Under the pieces are notes generated by a model that had not been told where the DNA came from, ran no database searches, and saw only the letters and a list, made by a program, of their open reading frames with translations. Of a stretch of 64,000 nt of DNA, positions 43,458-53,582 are shown piece after piece. Source of the DNA: Flavobacterium tibetense (GTDB lineage Bacteria; Bacteroidota; Bacteroidia; Flavobacteriales; Flavobacteriaceae); contig NZ_QLST01000008.1 of NCBI RefSeq assembly GCF_003293845.1, forward strand, positions 1 to 64,000. Reading direction: 5' to 3'. Both the position numbers and the translations under genes were made by a program. Each line of letters begins with the position of its first letter. Position 1 is the first letter of the stretch.

Positions 43458-43487
43458 AAAAAGCTCCGAAATAATTCGGAGCTTTTT
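43458..43487 (-). terminator. Intrinsic terminator
   Basis: 13-bp stem AAAAAGCTCCGAA / TTCGGAGCTTTTT with a 4-base loop. It serves the minus-strand gene ending at 43499. Confidence 0.88.
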
Positions 43488-43498
43488 ATTTTTATATT

Positions 43499-44302
43499 CT
43501 ACTTTGCCATTTTCTCGAATGCTTCTGTTGTCATAACATTCAAAGTATCTGTTTCACAATTCCAAATAGAGACATATTTTTCTGAAATAACAAAATGCTG
43601 TTTCATATTGTATATTTTTCCATATAACATTAATGTACAAATATCAGTTGATGTTATCAAATCACCCGTTTCATGAAGATGATTATGCATCGTAGCTTCA
43701 AGCTCTTTATCTTCATCAATTTGAATTGGTATTATATTTTTATGTAAAGCTCTACGATTTAATAACTTATTATTTTTATCAAAATTCAATAAGTAATCAT
43801 TTCCTAGAATAACTATATTATTAATTTTTGGTCCTGTTAAAACAAAAACTTTTTTCTGATTTTTGTTAATTATTGGAATTACATTAAAATTTGTATTTGA
43901 ATACGTTTTAAAAATCGTGTCCGAATAAATAATAGTTAGAGCCTCTTTTCTTAATTTATAAAGTTCAAGTTCATTTTTAGTAAATTCTCTAACTTTCAAA
44001 TCAGCTTTAGCTGTTTCTAATTTAATAGTTGATTCAAAATTAATTGCACCAATAACTTTTGGCTTATCTTCTTTTGAAAAAAATATACACTTCGAAAGAT
44101 TATTTGAATCTGTATATGAGAAATACCCTCCTATTTTTTCTCTTTCTTTATAAACTTCTAAAAAAATATCTGTTCCATACCACGACGCTATTTCAGAATT
44201 ATAAAGTAATTTTCCTTCTTCTAAAATTATTGCTATTTCTTTATCTAGTTTCGATTGAGCAAAAGTGGTAATACTAATAAATAGAATAAGTATTTGTTTC
44301 AT
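43499..44302 (-). CDS. Hypothetical secreted protein with JAMM-like motif (paralogue B)
   Basis: 267 residues, signal peptide MKQILILFISITTFAQ. It aligns over most of its length with the gene at 19540-20340: same size, GNDYLL, NIIP, and the C-terminal block HNHLHETGDLITSTDICTLM. Here H206-x-H208 is followed by eight residues, then T217-x2-D220, one residue longer than in paralogue A and than the JAMM consensus. The HNH...T-x2-D-I-x-T form resembles the metal site of RadC-type JAB domains. Activity is unproven. The copies are 23 kb apart on opposite strands, so any duplication is old or dispersed. Confidence 0.7.
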   Translation of the reverse strand: MKQILILFISITTFAQSKLDKEIAIILEEGKLLYNSEIASWYGTDIFLEVYKEREKIGGYFSYTDSNNLSKCIFFSKEDKPKVIGAINFESTIKLETAKADLKVREFTKNELELYKLRKEALTIIYSDTIFKTYSNTNFNVIPIINKNQKKVFVLTGPKINNIVILGNDYLLNFDKNNKLLNRRALHKNIIPIQIDEDKELEATMHNHLHETGDLITSTDICTLMLYGKIYNMKQHFVISEKYVSIWNCETDTLNVMTTEAFEKMAK

Positions 44303-44381
44303 TATTAATGATGTATTTGTTTCTCCAAATATATAAAAAATCCAAAAAGTACGAAAACCCTTAAATCATAAATTAGTAAAT

Positions 44382-44411
44382 AAAAAAAGCCCTGAATTTC
44401 TTCAGGGCTTT
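44382..44411 (-). terminator. Intrinsic terminator after tRNA-His
   Basis: Stem AAAGCCCTGAA / TTCAGGGCTTT with a 4-base loop and an A-run (44382-44388) that becomes the T-tract on the minus strand, just beyond the tRNA 3' end. Confidence 0.87.
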
Positions 44412-44422
44412 CCAATGTTAAG

Positions 44423-44497
<75 letters not shown>

Positions 44498-44572
44498 ATT
44501 TGTTTTGCGAGTGCAAATATAGTGCAATTCTAAACTTTTACAAACATTTTTTATAAAAAATTTACAGCAATT

Positions 44573-45289
44573 TTATTTCAAATCACTTAAACTATTGACA
44601 GCCAAATATCTTTCAACCGTAAAACCTTCAGCATACTCCACTCCTACTAATCTTCCAAAGTCTTGCGCACGGTATTTGATGCTATCTAAAAAGTTCTTTG
44701 AGGCAATTGGCGTTACAGGTTCATTGGATTTTGGATCATAAAATTGCGAACTATATGCCAAAACCGATTGCATTTTGGTTTCCATAAATGCTGAAATATC
44801 CACAACAAAATCAGGTTCTATGTTTTTCCATTGGATGTAATGATACACTACTTTTGGTCGCCAAGCTTCTTGAACTTCTCCATTAAGTTCCGTTTTGATT
44901 TGACGTAAACCCGATAAAAAACAAGCATCGCTTACTAATTTACTCCCTTTTCCGTGGTCAATATGGCGGTCATCAATAGCATTGCACAACACAATTTCAG
45001 GTTGGTATTTTCGAATCATTTGAATGACTTTCAATTGGTGTGCTTCGTCATTCACAAAAAAACCATCACGCATGTCTAAGTTCTCCCGAACAGAAACGCC
45101 TAAAATCTCAGAAGCTTTAGCCGATTCCGAATTACGAGTTTCCACTGAGCCACGAGTACCTAATTCACCTCGAGTTAAATCGATAATTCCGATCTTCTTT
45201 CCTAAATTCACTTCTTTGGCAATCGTTCCGCTGCAACCTAATTCCACATCATCGGGATGCGCTCCAAAAGCTAGTATGTCTAATTTCAT
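44573..45289 (-). CDS. bshB1: Bacillithiol biosynthesis deacetylase BshB1
   Basis: The start is taken at 45289 (MKLDILAFGAHPDDVELGCS), the usual N-terminus; a further ATG at 45307 lies in repeat-like sequence. ~238 residues, PIG-L/LmbE fold. Zinc site AHPDD, DLTRGELGTRGS, NLDMRDGFF, and DDRHIDHGKGSKLV with the catalytic His pair. BshB1 removes the acetyl group from GlcNAc-malate in bacillithiol synthesis. Bacillithiol is used by Bacteroidota as well as Firmicutes. Confidence 0.93.
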   Translation of the reverse strand: MKLDILAFGAHPDDVELGCSGTIAKEVNLGKKIGIIDLTRGELGTRGSVETRNSESAKASEILGVSVRENLDMRDGFFVNDEAHQLKVIQMIRKYQPEIVLCNAIDDRHIDHGKGSKLVSDACFLSGLRQIKTELNGEVQEAWRPKVVYHYIQWKNIEPDFVVDISAFMETKMQSVLAYSSQFYDPKSNEPVTPIASKNFLDSIKYRAQDFGRLVGVEYAEGFTVERYLAVNSLSDLK

Positions 45290-45302
45290 ATTTTTATATT
45301 TT

Positions 45303-45328
45303 GCCACGAAGGCGCTAAGTCACTAAGT
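45303..45328. repeat. CACTAAG-family repeat fragment
   Basis: GCCACGAAGGCGCTAAGTCA followed by CTAAGT, a single half-unit of the repeat family seen at 32431-32552 and 9868-9907. It sits at the 5' end of bshB1. Confidence 0.6.
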
Positions 45329-45347
45329 TATTTTGTCTGAACACTAT

Positions 45348-46385
45348 TTACTGAGCACTGAAAACTAAAATATTACGCATCGTCATTGATTTATTTTCAG
45401 TTTCAATAAATTCTTTTTCTGGAATGCTATCTTTAGTAATACCACAACCTACGTAAATATTTGTAGTATTCTTTTCTACTTCCAAACAGCGTAAATTTAC
45501 AAATAAATCGGTTTGATTGTTCATTTGGAATTCACCTAAAAACCCAGTATAATATTTTCTGTCATACCCTTCATTTTTGGAAATGAAATCAATCGCATTT
45601 TCTTTAGGTAAACCACAAACTGCTGGTGTTGGATGTAAACTTTCAATCAATTCCAATGCTTGAAAATCACTCGTTAGTTCGCCCGAAATTAATGATTGTA
45701 AATGAGCTAAATTTCCAGCTTTAACTGTTTGAAATTCAGAAACCTTTACCATATTAGCTTTATTTTTCACTTTAGCTAAAATATAATTGGTTACAAATTG
45801 TTGTTCTTCGATTTCTTTGGTTTCCCAAATTACATTTTCTGAATACAATTGGGTTCCAGCCAAAGCCATAGTTTCAAAACGATTGTCTTTAATTTTTACC
45901 AATTGCTCTGGCGTTGCTCCTAACCAAATACCCACTTTCGGATGAAAAAACAAATAACGAAACGCCGTTGGATAAGAAGAAATTAAATTCTGAAATGTTT
46001 CTATAATAGTAATTTCTTTGGTAATTTCTATTTTTCTTGAAAGCACTACTTTTTCGAAATTTCCATTGGTAATCGCTTGAATGCCATTGGTTACTAATTG
46101 TTCAAAAGCTTCTTTTTGATTGGTCACCAAAACATCTAAATTGATTGATTTATTTGCTTTGATTTCTTCCAAAATTCCTGTTGATAAATCAGCTTCAGTG
46201 ATTGGAATTACAACCTTTAAACCAGCATCAAACGGCGCAAAAACAAAACCCGATTGCCCCGAAAACGGAATAATTTCATCGTTGTTTTGTATGAGTAAAT
46301 TCCATTTGGTTTCATTTGGTTTTATATAACAAACGAACGGGTTTTCTTTGGCTAAAAGCGCTTGTATTTCTTTGAAAATTGGCAT
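45348..46385 (-). CDS. menF: Isochorismate synthase (chorismate-binding family)
   Basis: 345 residues. A short N-terminal domain is followed by the chorismate-binding fold: NGNFEKVVLSRKIEI, FRYLFFHPKVGIWLGATPEQ, MALAGTQLYS, LHPTPAVCGLPKENAIDFI, DRKYYTGFLGEF and YVGCGITKDSIPEKEF. The AVCGLPK motif marks isochorismate synthases, distinguishing it from TrpE here. It should make isochorismate for menaquinone synthesis. Its ATG overlaps by one base the stop of the thioesterase upstream, a pairing that fits a menaquinone unit. Confidence 0.91.
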   Translation of the reverse strand: MPIFKEIQALLAKENPFVCYIKPNETKWNLLIQNNDEIIPFSGQSGFVFAPFDAGLKVVIPITEADLSTGILEEIKANKSINLDVLVTNQKEAFEQLVTNGIQAITNGNFEKVVLSRKIEITKEITIIETFQNLISSYPTAFRYLFFHPKVGIWLGATPEQLVKIKDNRFETMALAGTQLYSENVIWETKEIEEQQFVTNYILAKVKNKANMVKVSEFQTVKAGNLAHLQSLISGELTSDFQALELIESLHPTPAVCGLPKENAIDFISKNEGYDRKYYTGFLGEFQMNNQTDLFVNLRCLEVEKNTTNIYVGCGITKDSIPEKEFIETENKSMTMRNILVFSAQ

Positions 46386-46807
46386 TATTTTTTTCTTGGT
46401 AAAACCATATTTGTTAACTTACACAACGAAATCAAAGCACCTTCTTCATCCGTGATTTTAATTTCCCACAAATGAATGCTTCTGCCTTTATGAATGATTC
46501 TGGCGGTTCCATAAACCATTCCTTCGCGTTTGCTTTTTAAGTGATTGGCGCTAATTTCAATTCCTCTAACTTCTTCTTCATCCGTATTGACAAACATGGC
46601 TGAAGCAGCACTTCCCACACTTTCTGCCAAAGCCACCGAAGCACCACCGTGAAGCAATCCCATTGGTTGGTGAACTCTCGGATTCACAGGCATTTTAGCT
46701 TGTAGCATGCCTTCTGCTGCATCTGTAAATTCTATTTCTAAAGTTTCCATTAAAGTGTTTTTACTGAACTGCTTGCACATTTCCAAAACACGAGCTTTAT
46801 CGAACAT
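46385..46807 (-). CDS. PaaI-type hotdog thioesterase, probable DHNA-CoA thioesterase
   Basis: 140 residues, hotdog fold. Active-site segment HQPMGLLHGGASVALAES (acid/base Asn/Glu region in LLHGGASV...AES) and GIEISANHLKSKREGMVYG are the usual 4HBT/PaaI landmarks. Hotdog enzymes next to menF often hydrolyse 1,4-dihydroxy-2-naphthoyl-CoA (MenI). Function by context: menaquinone pathway, not proven. Confidence 0.88.
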   Translation of the reverse strand: MFDKARVLEMCKQFSKNTLMETLEIEFTDAAEGMLQAKMPVNPRVHQPMGLLHGGASVALAESVGSAASAMFVNTDEEEVRGIEISANHLKSKREGMVYGTARIIHKGRSIHLWEIKITDEEGALISLCKLTNMVLPRKK

Positions 46808-46923
46808 AAACTATATTTTTTTACAAAAATACAAATTTCAAATGGGTAATTTATCATAAGAAAACGCTAATAATTGCGTTTATTAATTAGAAAAAATACT
46901 TACTTTTACACAAAATAGCATAC

Positions 46924-48432
46924 ATGAAAACATATCTATATATAGTCTTGGGTTTCTTTTTAGTTCTAACTTCTTGCAGAGAAGATTTTACCTTTGAACC
47001 TAGTAATGGTAATCTTGGTTTCTCAAGAGATACTATTTATTTAGATACCGTTTTTACAGATATTGGTTCTAGTACTTATACCTTAAAAGTTTACAACAGA
47101 AGTAATAAAAACATATCCATTCCATCTATTCGTTTAGGAAAAGGCGCTGGTTCCAAATACCAATTGATGGTAGATGGAATGCCAGGAAAAGAATTTTTGA
47201 ATGTTGAAATGTTAGCCAAAGACAGTATGTTTATTTTTGTTTCAGTGAATGCCGATGTTGCAAGTTCAAATCCTACTGATTTTTTATATACGGATCAATT
47301 ATTATTTGGTGTTGGTACCAATTTTCAAAAAGTGGAATTAGTAACATTAATCCAAGATGCTTACTTCCTTTATCCAGAACGTTTTGGTGATGGAACAACA
47401 GAAACATTGCCCATTGGTGATGATGAAATTTATGGATTCTTTTTAGATGATAATGACCCCATAAACGGCAACGAACTCCATTGGAACAATTCCAAACCCT
47501 ATGTTGTTTATGGCTATGCTGCTGTTCCGCCTAACGAAACTTTAACCGTTGATGCAGGTGCAAGAATTCATTTTCATGCCGAATCAGGATTAATTGTGGC
47601 TAATAATGCTTCATTACAGGTAAATGGTACTATTGAAAATCAAGTAATTTTTGAAGGTGATCGACTAGAACCCGGATTTTCAGAAACGCCTGGACAATGG
47701 GGAACGATTTGGTTTACACAAGGAAGTACGAATAATATACTTTCCAACTTAACCGTGAAAAATGCCACCGTTGGTATGCTCGTAACAGGAAATGACGGAA
47801 CAGCAAACCCTTCATTAACCTTGAATAATGTTCAAGTTTACAACTGTTCCAATGTGGGAATTTTGGCAAGAACAGGAAAAATAACAGGACAAAATGTAGT
47901 GATTAACAATTGTGGTGAAACCGCTTTTGCAGGAACTTTTGGCGGTGCTTATGATTTTACGCATTGTACGTTTGCCAATTATTGGCCAAGACCGAATCAA
48001 ACTTGTGTAGTTTTAAGTGACGACCCAATAAACAATGTTCCAACACCTTTAGAAAGTGCTAATTTTAAAAATTGTATTATTTACGGTTCCAGTAATTTAG
48101 GAATTTCATTAAAAAAAGAAGGAACAACATTCAATTATTCTTTTGAAAATTGTTTGATTAAATTCGCTGATTTTAGTAACCAATTCCAAAACAATCCTTT
48201 ATACCAATTTACTTCGAGTGCTAATTATACCAATTGTTTAATTGCAACTAACTCAACTGTAAACCGACCAGAATTTAAAAATCCAAATCAAAACCAATTG
48301 CAAATTGGAGAAAATTCAGCGGCAAGAGGAACAGCAAATTTCACCTTTTCAAACGGAACATTTGATATATTAAACTTATCAAGAACTAATCCATCTGATA
48401 TAGGAGCTTACAATTGGACAACTTTTGATTAA
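46924..48432 (+). CDS. Surface lipoprotein with right-handed beta-helix repeats
   Basis: 502 residues. Lipoprotein signal MKTYLYIVLGFFLVLTSCRE (Cys18). An N-terminal Ig-like beta domain (~25-130) precedes a parallel beta-helix (~200-450) with pectate-lyase-like ladder repeats rich in Asn (NNVQVYNCSNVGILARTGKI; NVVINNCGETAF). No catalytic residues of a polysaccharide lyase are identified, so a binding or structural function is as likely as an enzyme. Confidence 0.78.
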   Translation: MKTYLYIVLGFFLVLTSCREDFTFEPSNGNLGFSRDTIYLDTVFTDIGSSTYTLKVYNRSNKNISIPSIRLGKGAGSKYQLMVDGMPGKEFLNVEMLAKDSMFIFVSVNADVASSNPTDFLYTDQLLFGVGTNFQKVELVTLIQDAYFLYPERFGDGTTETLPIGDDEIYGFFLDDNDPINGNELHWNNSKPYVVYGYAAVPPNETLTVDAGARIHFHAESGLIVANNASLQVNGTIENQVIFEGDRLEPGFSETPGQWGTIWFTQGSTNNILSNLTVKNATVGMLVTGNDGTANPSLTLNNVQVYNCSNVGILARTGKITGQNVVINNCGETAFAGTFGGAYDFTHCTFANYWPRPNQTCVVLSDDPINNVPTPLESANFKNCIIYGSSNLGISLKKEGTTFNYSFENCLIKFADFSNQFQNNPLYQFTSSANYTNCLIATNSTVNRPEFKNPNQNQLQIGENSAARGTANFTFSNGTFDILNLSRTNPSDIGAYNWTTFD

Positions 48433-48444
48433 TTAAATATAATT

Positions 48445-48474
48445 TTGATTGTTCTTTTTTTTAGAATAAATTTG
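48445..48474 (+). promoter_or_regulatory. purL promoter
   Basis: -33 TTG at 48445-48447, 19-base spacer, exact -7 box TAAATTTG at 48467-48474, 32 bases before the purL ATG. Confidence 0.75.
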
Positions 48475-48506
48475 CATTTTAAAACAACACACAAACAACA
48501 ACTACA

Positions 48507-51500
48507 ATGATTCATTTCTTCGGAAACCAATCCAACACGGTTTTTGCGGTACAAACGCAAAACGAGATTTCATCAGAAGACAGCAACAAATTAAATTGGC
48601 TTTTTGGCAACGCACATAAAATAGAAAAATCCGTATTGTCGGATTTTTTTGTTGGACCTCGTGCCGCAATGGTTACGCCTTGGAGTACAAATGCCGTTGA
48701 AATTACTCAGAATATGGGAATTTCAGGCATTATCAGAATTGAAGAATTCCAAAAAGTAACTGCTGATTATACTGATTTCGATCCAATGCTTTCACAAAAG
48801 TATTCGGAATTAAATCAAGAAATTTATACGATAAATATCCAACCAGAACCAATAATAGATATCGAGGATATTGATGTATATAACAAATCAGAAGGTTTAG
48901 CATTAAGTCCAGAAGAAGTGGATTATTTGAATAACCTTTCAACGAAATTAGGAAGAAAGTTAACCGATTCTGAAATTTTTGCTTTCTCACAAGCGAATTC
49001 TGAACACTGCCGTCACAAAATTTTCAATGGAACCTTTGTGATTGATGGCGAAGAAAAACCAACTTCTCTATTCAAATTAATCAAGAAAACATCAGAAACC
49101 AATCCAAACGATATTGTTTCGGCATATAAAGATAACGTAGCTTTTGTAAAAGGTCCTAAAGTAACCCAATTTGCTCCAAAAAGCGCTGACAAACCTGATT
49201 TTTACCAAGAAAAGGAATTCGAATCAGTACTTTCTTTAAAAGCAGAAACACATAACTTCCCTACAACGGTTGAACCATTCAACGGAGCTGCAACAGGTTC
49301 AGGTGGAGAAATTCGAGACCGTTTAGCAGGAGGACAAGGTTCGTTGCCGCTAGCAGGAACTGCAGTTTACATGACTTCTTATTCTCGTTTAGCACCTTTC
49401 GACTCCGCTCAAGATGACAAACGTCCATGGGAAAACGGAATGGCAGAAAGACCTTGGTTGTACCAAACTCCTATGGATATTTTAATTAAGGCTTCGAACG
49501 GAGCTTCTGATTTTGGAAATAAATTTGGACAGCCTTTAATCACAGGTTCTATTTTAACGTTCGAGCATGAAGAAAATACTTCGACAGGCTCAGCACAGGC
49601 TAGAAAATTAGGTTACGATAAGGTAATCATGCAAGCGGGTGGAATTGGTTACGGAAAATTAGATCAAGCGATTAAAAAGAAACCACAAGAAGGAGATAAA
49701 ATCGTTATTTTAGGTGGCGAAAATTATAGAATTGGAATGGGCGGAGCTGCGGTTTCTTCAGCAGATACTGGAGCTTTTGGTTCAGGAATTGAATTAAATG
49801 CCATCCAACGTTCGAATCCAGAAATGCAAAAACGTGCTGCAAATGCTATTCGTGGTTTGGTAGAAAGTGATAACAATCCAATCGTATCGATTCACGATCA
49901 TGGCGCTGGGGGACATTTGAATTGTCTTTCTGAATTAGTAGAAGAAACTGGAGGATTAATCGATTTAGATAAATTACCTGTTGGCGATCCAACACTTTCG
50001 GCAAAAGAAATTATCGGAAACGAATCACAAGAACGAATGGGATTGGTTATTGGTGAAAAAGACATCGAAACCTTACAAAGAATTGCTGACAGAGAACGTT
50101 CACCAATGTATCAAGTAGGTGATGTTACCAATGATCATAGATTTACATTCGAATCCAAATCGACAGGTGAAAAACCAATGGATTATGCTTTGGAAGATTT
50201 CTTCGGAAGTTCACCAAAAACAGTAATGACAGATAAAACAATTGCTACTAATTATAGCGATTTAGCATATTCAACAGAAGAAATTCCAACGTATTTACAT
50301 CATGTTTTACAATTAGAAGCTGTTGCTTGTAAAGATTGGTTAACCAATAAAGTGGATCGTTGTGTTGGCGGACGAGTTGCCAAACAACAATGCGTAGGTC
50401 CATTACAGTTGCCTTTAAATAATGTTGGTGTAATGGCATTGGATTTCAAAGGAAAAGAAGGAATTGCAACTTCTATTGGGCACTCACCTATTGCGGCTTT
50501 GGTAAATCCAGTTTCTGGTTCACGCACAGCTATTGGTGAAGCGTTATCCAATTTAGTGTGGGCACCATTGAAAGATGGTTTAGCTTCGGTTTCATTATCT
50601 GCCAACTGGATGTGGGCTTGTAAAAATGAAGGCGAAGACGCTCGTTTATATGAAGCAGTTAAAGGATGTTCAGATTTTGCTATTGAATTGGGAATCAATA
50701 TTCCAACAGGAAAAGATTCGCTTTCGATGAAACAAAAATATCCAAATGATGAAGTAATTGCACCTGGAACGGTTATTATTTCAGCTGCTGGAAATTGTTC
50801 CAATATTACCAAAGTGGTTGAGCCTGTTTTACAGCGAAATGGCGGCAATATTTACTATTTGAATTTATCGCAAGATAGTTTCAAATTAGGCGGAAGTTCA
50901 TTGGGTCAGGTTTTGAATAAAATTGGGAATGATGTTCCAACGATTCAAAATTCAGAATTCTTCAAAAAAGCATTCAATGTTTTACAAGATTTAATTAAAG
51001 ACAGAAAAATTAAAGCGGGACACGATATTGGAAGTGGTGGTTTAATCACAACTTTATTGGAAATGTGTTTTGCTGATACCAAATTAGGCGCTTTTATTGA
51101 CTTAACTTCTTTCGGAGAGAAAGACACCGTTAAAGCCTTATTCAACGAAAATATTGCAGTAGTTTTCCAAGCGGATGAAGCTGTAGAGAAAGAATTTGCT
51201 GCACAAAACGTCGAAATTTTCAAAATTGGTTCCGTAGTTGAAGGAGATATTTTCACTGTAATTAATCATGAAGATAGTTTCACTTTTAATCCAGCTACGT
51301 TAAGAGATACTTGGTTTGAAACTTCGTTCTTATTGGATTCCAAACAATCTAAAAACGGAATGGCTCAAGAACGTTTTGATAATTACAAAAATCAACCTTT
51401 ACAATTCACTTTCCCATCGCATTTTACTGGTAAATTACCTGTGATTGATGCTTCAAAACCAAAACCAAAAGCAGCTATCATTCGTGAAAAAGGAAGTAAT

Positions 51501-52214
51501 TCGGAACGTGAAATGGCAAATGCTATGTTTTTGGCAGGATTTGACGTAAAAGATGTACACATGACCGATTTAATTTCGGGAAGAGAAACATTGGAAGACA
51601 TTCAATTCATTGGAGCTGTTGGAGGATTTTCGAATTCAGATGTTCTAGGTTCGGCTAAAGGTTGGGCTGGAGCGTTTTTATACAACGAAAAAGCGAATAC
51701 CGCTTTAAAAAACTTCTTCAAACGCGAAGACACACTTTCTGTTGGGATTTGTAATGGTTGTCAATTGTTAATGGAATTGGAATTAATCAATCCAGAACAT
51801 GATGTTCATGGAAAAATGCATCACAATACTTCGAACAAACACGAAAGCGGCTTTACTTCGGTAACGGTTCAGAAGAATAATTCGGTGATGTTATCTACAT
51901 TGGAAGGAACAACTTTAGGCGTTTGGATTTCGCATGGAGAAGGAAAATTCAAGTTACCTTATTCAGAAGAGAAATATAATATTGTAGCCAAATATGCTTA
52001 CGAAAGTTATCCAGCCAATCCAAATGGTTCTGATTTTAACACCGCTATGATGTGTGATACAACTGGAAGACATTTGGTAATGATGCCACACATTGAGCGT
52101 TCTACTTTTCCTTGGAACTGGGCACATTATCCAGAAAGAGGACAAAAAGACGAAGTTTCGCCATGGCTAGAAGCTTTTGTGAATGCTAGAAAATGGATTG
52201 AAAATAAAAAATAA
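48507..52214 (+). CDS. purL: Phosphoribosylformylglycinamidine synthase, single-chain (PurL)
   Basis: 1235 residues, the large single-polypeptide form with N-terminal PurS-like domain, two AIRS-type repeats and a C-terminal glutamine amidotransferase ([16 protein letters not shown] nucleophile Cys; WISHGEGKF; His/Glu in the ...HIERSTFP tail). ATP/FGAR site motifs [25 protein letters not shown] and [12 protein letters not shown] are intact. Two stretches, residues ~296-305 ([10 protein letters not shown]) and ~357-365 (NTSTGSAQA), look like in-frame repeat insertions in otherwise conserved loops, absent from PurL sequences I recall. They do not break the frame. It makes FGAM in purine synthesis. 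Confidence 0.95.
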   Translation: MIHFFGNQSNTVFAVQTQNEISSEDSNKLNWLFGNAHKIEKSVLSDFFVGPRAAMVTPWSTNAVEITQNMGISGIIRIEEFQKVTADYTDFDPMLSQKYSELNQEIYTINIQPEPIIDIEDIDVYNKSEGLALSPEEVDYLNNLSTKLGRKLTDSEIFAFSQANSEHCRHKIFNGTFVIDGEEKPTSLFKLIKKTSETNPNDIVSAYKDNVAFVKGPKVTQFAPKSADKPDFYQEKEFESVLSLKAETHNFPTTVEPFNGAATGSGGEIRDRLAGGQGSLPLAGTAVYMTSYSRLAPFDSAQDDKRPWENGMAERPWLYQTPMDILIKASNGASDFGNKFGQPLITGSILTFEHEENTSTGSAQARKLGYDKVIMQAGGIGYGKLDQAIKKKPQEGDKIVILGGENYRIGMGGAAVSSADTGAFGSGIELNAIQRSNPEMQKRAANAIRGLVESDNNPIVSIHDHGAGGHLNCLSELVEETGGLIDLDKLPVGDPTLSAKEIIGNESQERMGLVIGEKDIETLQRIADRERSPMYQVGDVTNDHRFTFESKSTGEKPMDYALEDFFGSSPKTVMTDKTIATNYSDLAYSTEEIPTYLHHVLQLEAVACKDWLTNKVDRCVGGRVAKQQCVGPLQLPLNNVGVMALDFKGKEGIATSIGHSPIAALVNPVSGSRTAIGEALSNLVWAPLKDGLASVSLSANWMWACKNEGEDARLYEAVKGCSDFAIELGINIPTGKDSLSMKQKYPNDEVIAPGTVIISAAGNCSNITKVVEPVLQRNGGNIYYLNLSQDSFKLGGSSLGQVLNKIGNDVPTIQNSEFFKKAFNVLQDLIKDRKIKAGHDIGSGGLITTLLEMCFADTKLGAFIDLTSFGEKDTVKALFNENIAVVFQADEAVEKEFAAQNVEIFKIGSVVEGDIFTVINHEDSFTFNPATLRDTWFETSFLLDSKQSKNGMAQERFDNYKNQPLQFTFPSHFTGKLPVIDASKPKPKAAIIREKGSNSEREMANAMFLAGFDVKDVHMTDLISGRETLEDIQFIGAVGGFSNSDVLGSAKGWAGAFLYNEKANTALKNFFKREDTLSVGICNGCQLLMELELINPEHDVHGKMHHNTSNKHESGFTSVTVQKNNSVMLSTLEGTTLGVWISHGEGKFKLPYSEEKYNIVAKYAYESYPANPNGSDFNTAMMCDTTGRHLVMMPHIERSTFPWNWAHYPERGQKDEVSPWLEAFVNARKWIENKK
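49393..49422. repeat. Dispersed repeat fragment inserted in purL (A)
   Basis: CACCTTTCGACTCCGCTCAA followed by GATGACAAAC, encoding PFDSAQDDK. It shares ACTCCGCTC and TGAC at the same spacing with the right end of the palindromic repeat at 29346-29425. It is in frame and contains no stop. Confidence 0.7.
49578..49600. repeat. Dispersed repeat fragment inserted in purL (B)
   Basis: ACTTCGACAGGCTCAGCACA(GGC), encoding TSTGSAQA. This is the wording of a repeat motif I recall from Bacteroidota intergenic DNA. It is in frame, between EHEEN and RKLGYDK. Confidence 0.65.
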
Positions 52215-52221
52215 TACAAGA

Positions 52222-52252
52222 AAAGCTCTCAATAAAATGAGAGCTTTTTTTA
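52222..52252 (+). terminator. Intrinsic terminator of purL
   Basis: 10-bp stem AAAAGCTCTC / GAGAGCTTTT with an 8-base loop and T-run, 7 bases after the stop. Confidence 0.9.
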
Positions 52253-52279
52253 ATAAAAAAAACTGCCCGAAGGCAGTTT
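52253..52279 (-). terminator. Intrinsic terminator of the 52300 gene
   Basis: Stem AAACTGCC / GGCAGTTT with tetraloop CGAA; the A-run at 52254-52262 forms the T-tract on the minus strand. Confidence 0.85.
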
Positions 52280-52299
52280 CCCCAAATTAACCCCCCAAA

Positions 52300-52725
52300 C
52301 TAAAACTTATCTGTTTCCAAAACAACATAACGACTTGGATATTGTGTTGTTACATCGTCTTCTGCGGTGACGAAAATTCTTTTTGGCTTTGATGATGAAA
52401 CACTTTCAAACTTAACGTGAAGTTTAGAAGTTCCAACAATTTGACCAATATTTAATGGTATTTGATTTTGTTCAGAAGACAACCAAACTACATAATATTT
52501 TTTTGGCGGTTGTAAACGCTCAGGCTCAGCTAAATAAGAAATATCTAACCTAATACTATAGTTGTTATTATTGTCTTTCTTTACCGTTACTTCACCTCGA
52601 GCTGCTGGTACAATATTTGAATTTTCAAATTGAATTTTCTTAGAACAAGAGATAAATGTTACTAAACTAACAAATAAAAATGCTAGCAAATAAAAATGTC
52701 TTGGCAATAGTAAAATTGATTTCAT
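52300..52725 (-). CDS. Hypothetical lipoprotein
   Basis: 141 residues, lipoprotein signal with TFISC at ~23-27 (Cys27). The mature part is a small beta-sandwich-like domain (VTVKKDNNNNYSIRLDISYL; KLHVKFESVSSSKPKRIFV), no recognised family. Last gene of a minus-strand group of small envelope proteins. Function unknown. Confidence 0.65.
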   Translation of the reverse strand: MKSILLLPRHFYLLAFLFVSLVTFISCSKKIQFENSNIVPAARGEVTVKKDNNNNYSIRLDISYLAEPERLQPPKKYYVVWLSSEQNQIPLNIGQIVGTSKLHVKFESVSSSKPKRIFVTAEDDVTTQYPSRYVVLETDKF

Positions 52726-52730
52726 ATTAA

Positions 52731-53186
52731 TTATTTTTTCTGGTTACGTTCTGCCATACTTGATATAGATTTTCCTAAATCATCCAATTCATTATTCAAA
52801 TCTACTTTAAATAATGCCCATCGTTGTTCTGGGCCCAACTCATAGTTTTCAATTTTAAGTTTTAATTCTGCATTTCTGCTTTCCAACTTATTAATTTCAA
52901 CTTGATCGATGTCTCTTTCAACTTTTACTTTGGAACTAATCTTCATTTTTAAGTCTCTTATTAGTTCTTGGTTTTCAACTAATTTCAATTGAATACTTTT
53001 TTTATAGGTGTTGAAATTACTAATAGAATCATTTTCAGCCTGATCTAATTCTGCCTGAGCATCTATTACGTCTTGTTTCGCTTGCTCTAAATTACTTTCT
53101 TTTGCAGTAGGTGAATTGTTGCAACTTGTCATAAAAAAACCAATTATACTAGCAGTTAAAACTGTCTTTAAAATAAATGTTTTCAT
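52731..53186 (-). CDS. Coiled-coil lipoprotein
   Basis: The start is set at 53186 (MKTFILKTVLTASIIGFFMTSC), which gives a clean lipoprotein signal with Cys22; upstream codons to 53240 run through a terminator hairpin. 151 residues. The mature chain is a long coiled coil rich in Glu, Lys, Asn and Gln. It probably spans or spaces the periplasm; no known family. It lies 5 bases before the next lipoprotein gene. Confidence 0.7.
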   Translation of the reverse strand: MKTFILKTVLTASIIGFFMTSCNNSPTAKESNLEQAKQDVIDAQAELDQAENDSISNFNTYKKSIQLKLVENQELIRDLKMKISSKVKVERDIDQVEINKLESRNAELKLKIENYELGPEQRWALFKVDLNNELDDLGKSISSMAERNQKK

Positions 53187-53207
53187 CTTTTTCTTGTTTA
53201 ATGTTAA

Positions 53208-53243
53208 TAAAACCATGATTTCTATAAAAAAAGAAATCATGGT
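53208..53243 (-). terminator. Intrinsic terminator of the YtxH-like gene
   Basis: On the minus strand ACCATGATTTCT pairs with AGAAATCATGGT (8-base loop) and TTTTATT follows. It lies 9 bases after the stop of the gene at 53253. Confidence 0.78.
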
Positions 53244-53252
53244 CTTTCTTTA

Positions 53253-53564
53253 TTATTTTTTATTCATTTGATGGTCTGAACCATTATGAAGTAATTCATT
53301 GGCTTTATCTTTGAAAGAAGTTGCCGCAGTACTAATTTTGCTCTCTATAAGATTGCCAAAATCTGATGCTTTGTCTTTTAAATATTGACCATCTTCATTA
53401 ATTTCACTCTTAATTTTTTTGGCTGTTTTCTTTACACTGTTAGCAATGTTTTTTCTTGTTTTTTTTCCTTTGTGAGGTGCGAACAATACTCCAACAGTAG
53501 CGCCTACTAAAGCTCCTACTAACAAGCTGCCAACAATTATTTTTCCGTTATTTTGATTTTCCAT
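53253..53564 (-). CDS. YtxH domain protein
   Basis: 103 residues. N-terminal glycine-rich membrane helix GKIIVGSLLVGALVGATVGV followed by LFAPHKGKKTRKNI, the YtxH signature, then a Lys/Ala-rich amphipathic helix. YtxH proteins are stress-induced and membrane-associated. Grouped with other small envelope/stress genes. Confidence 0.85.
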   Translation of the reverse strand: MENQNNGKIIVGSLLVGALVGATVGVLFAPHKGKKTRKNIANSVKKTAKKIKSEINEDGQYLKDKASDFGNLIESKISTAATSFKDKANELLHNGSDHQMNKK

Positions 53565-53582
53565 TGTTTGTTTTTTTTAAAA

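Noticed and set aside
50300-50848. 182-residue minus-strand ORF inside purL
   Set aside because: It lies antisense to a strongly conserved part of PurL and matches no family pattern.
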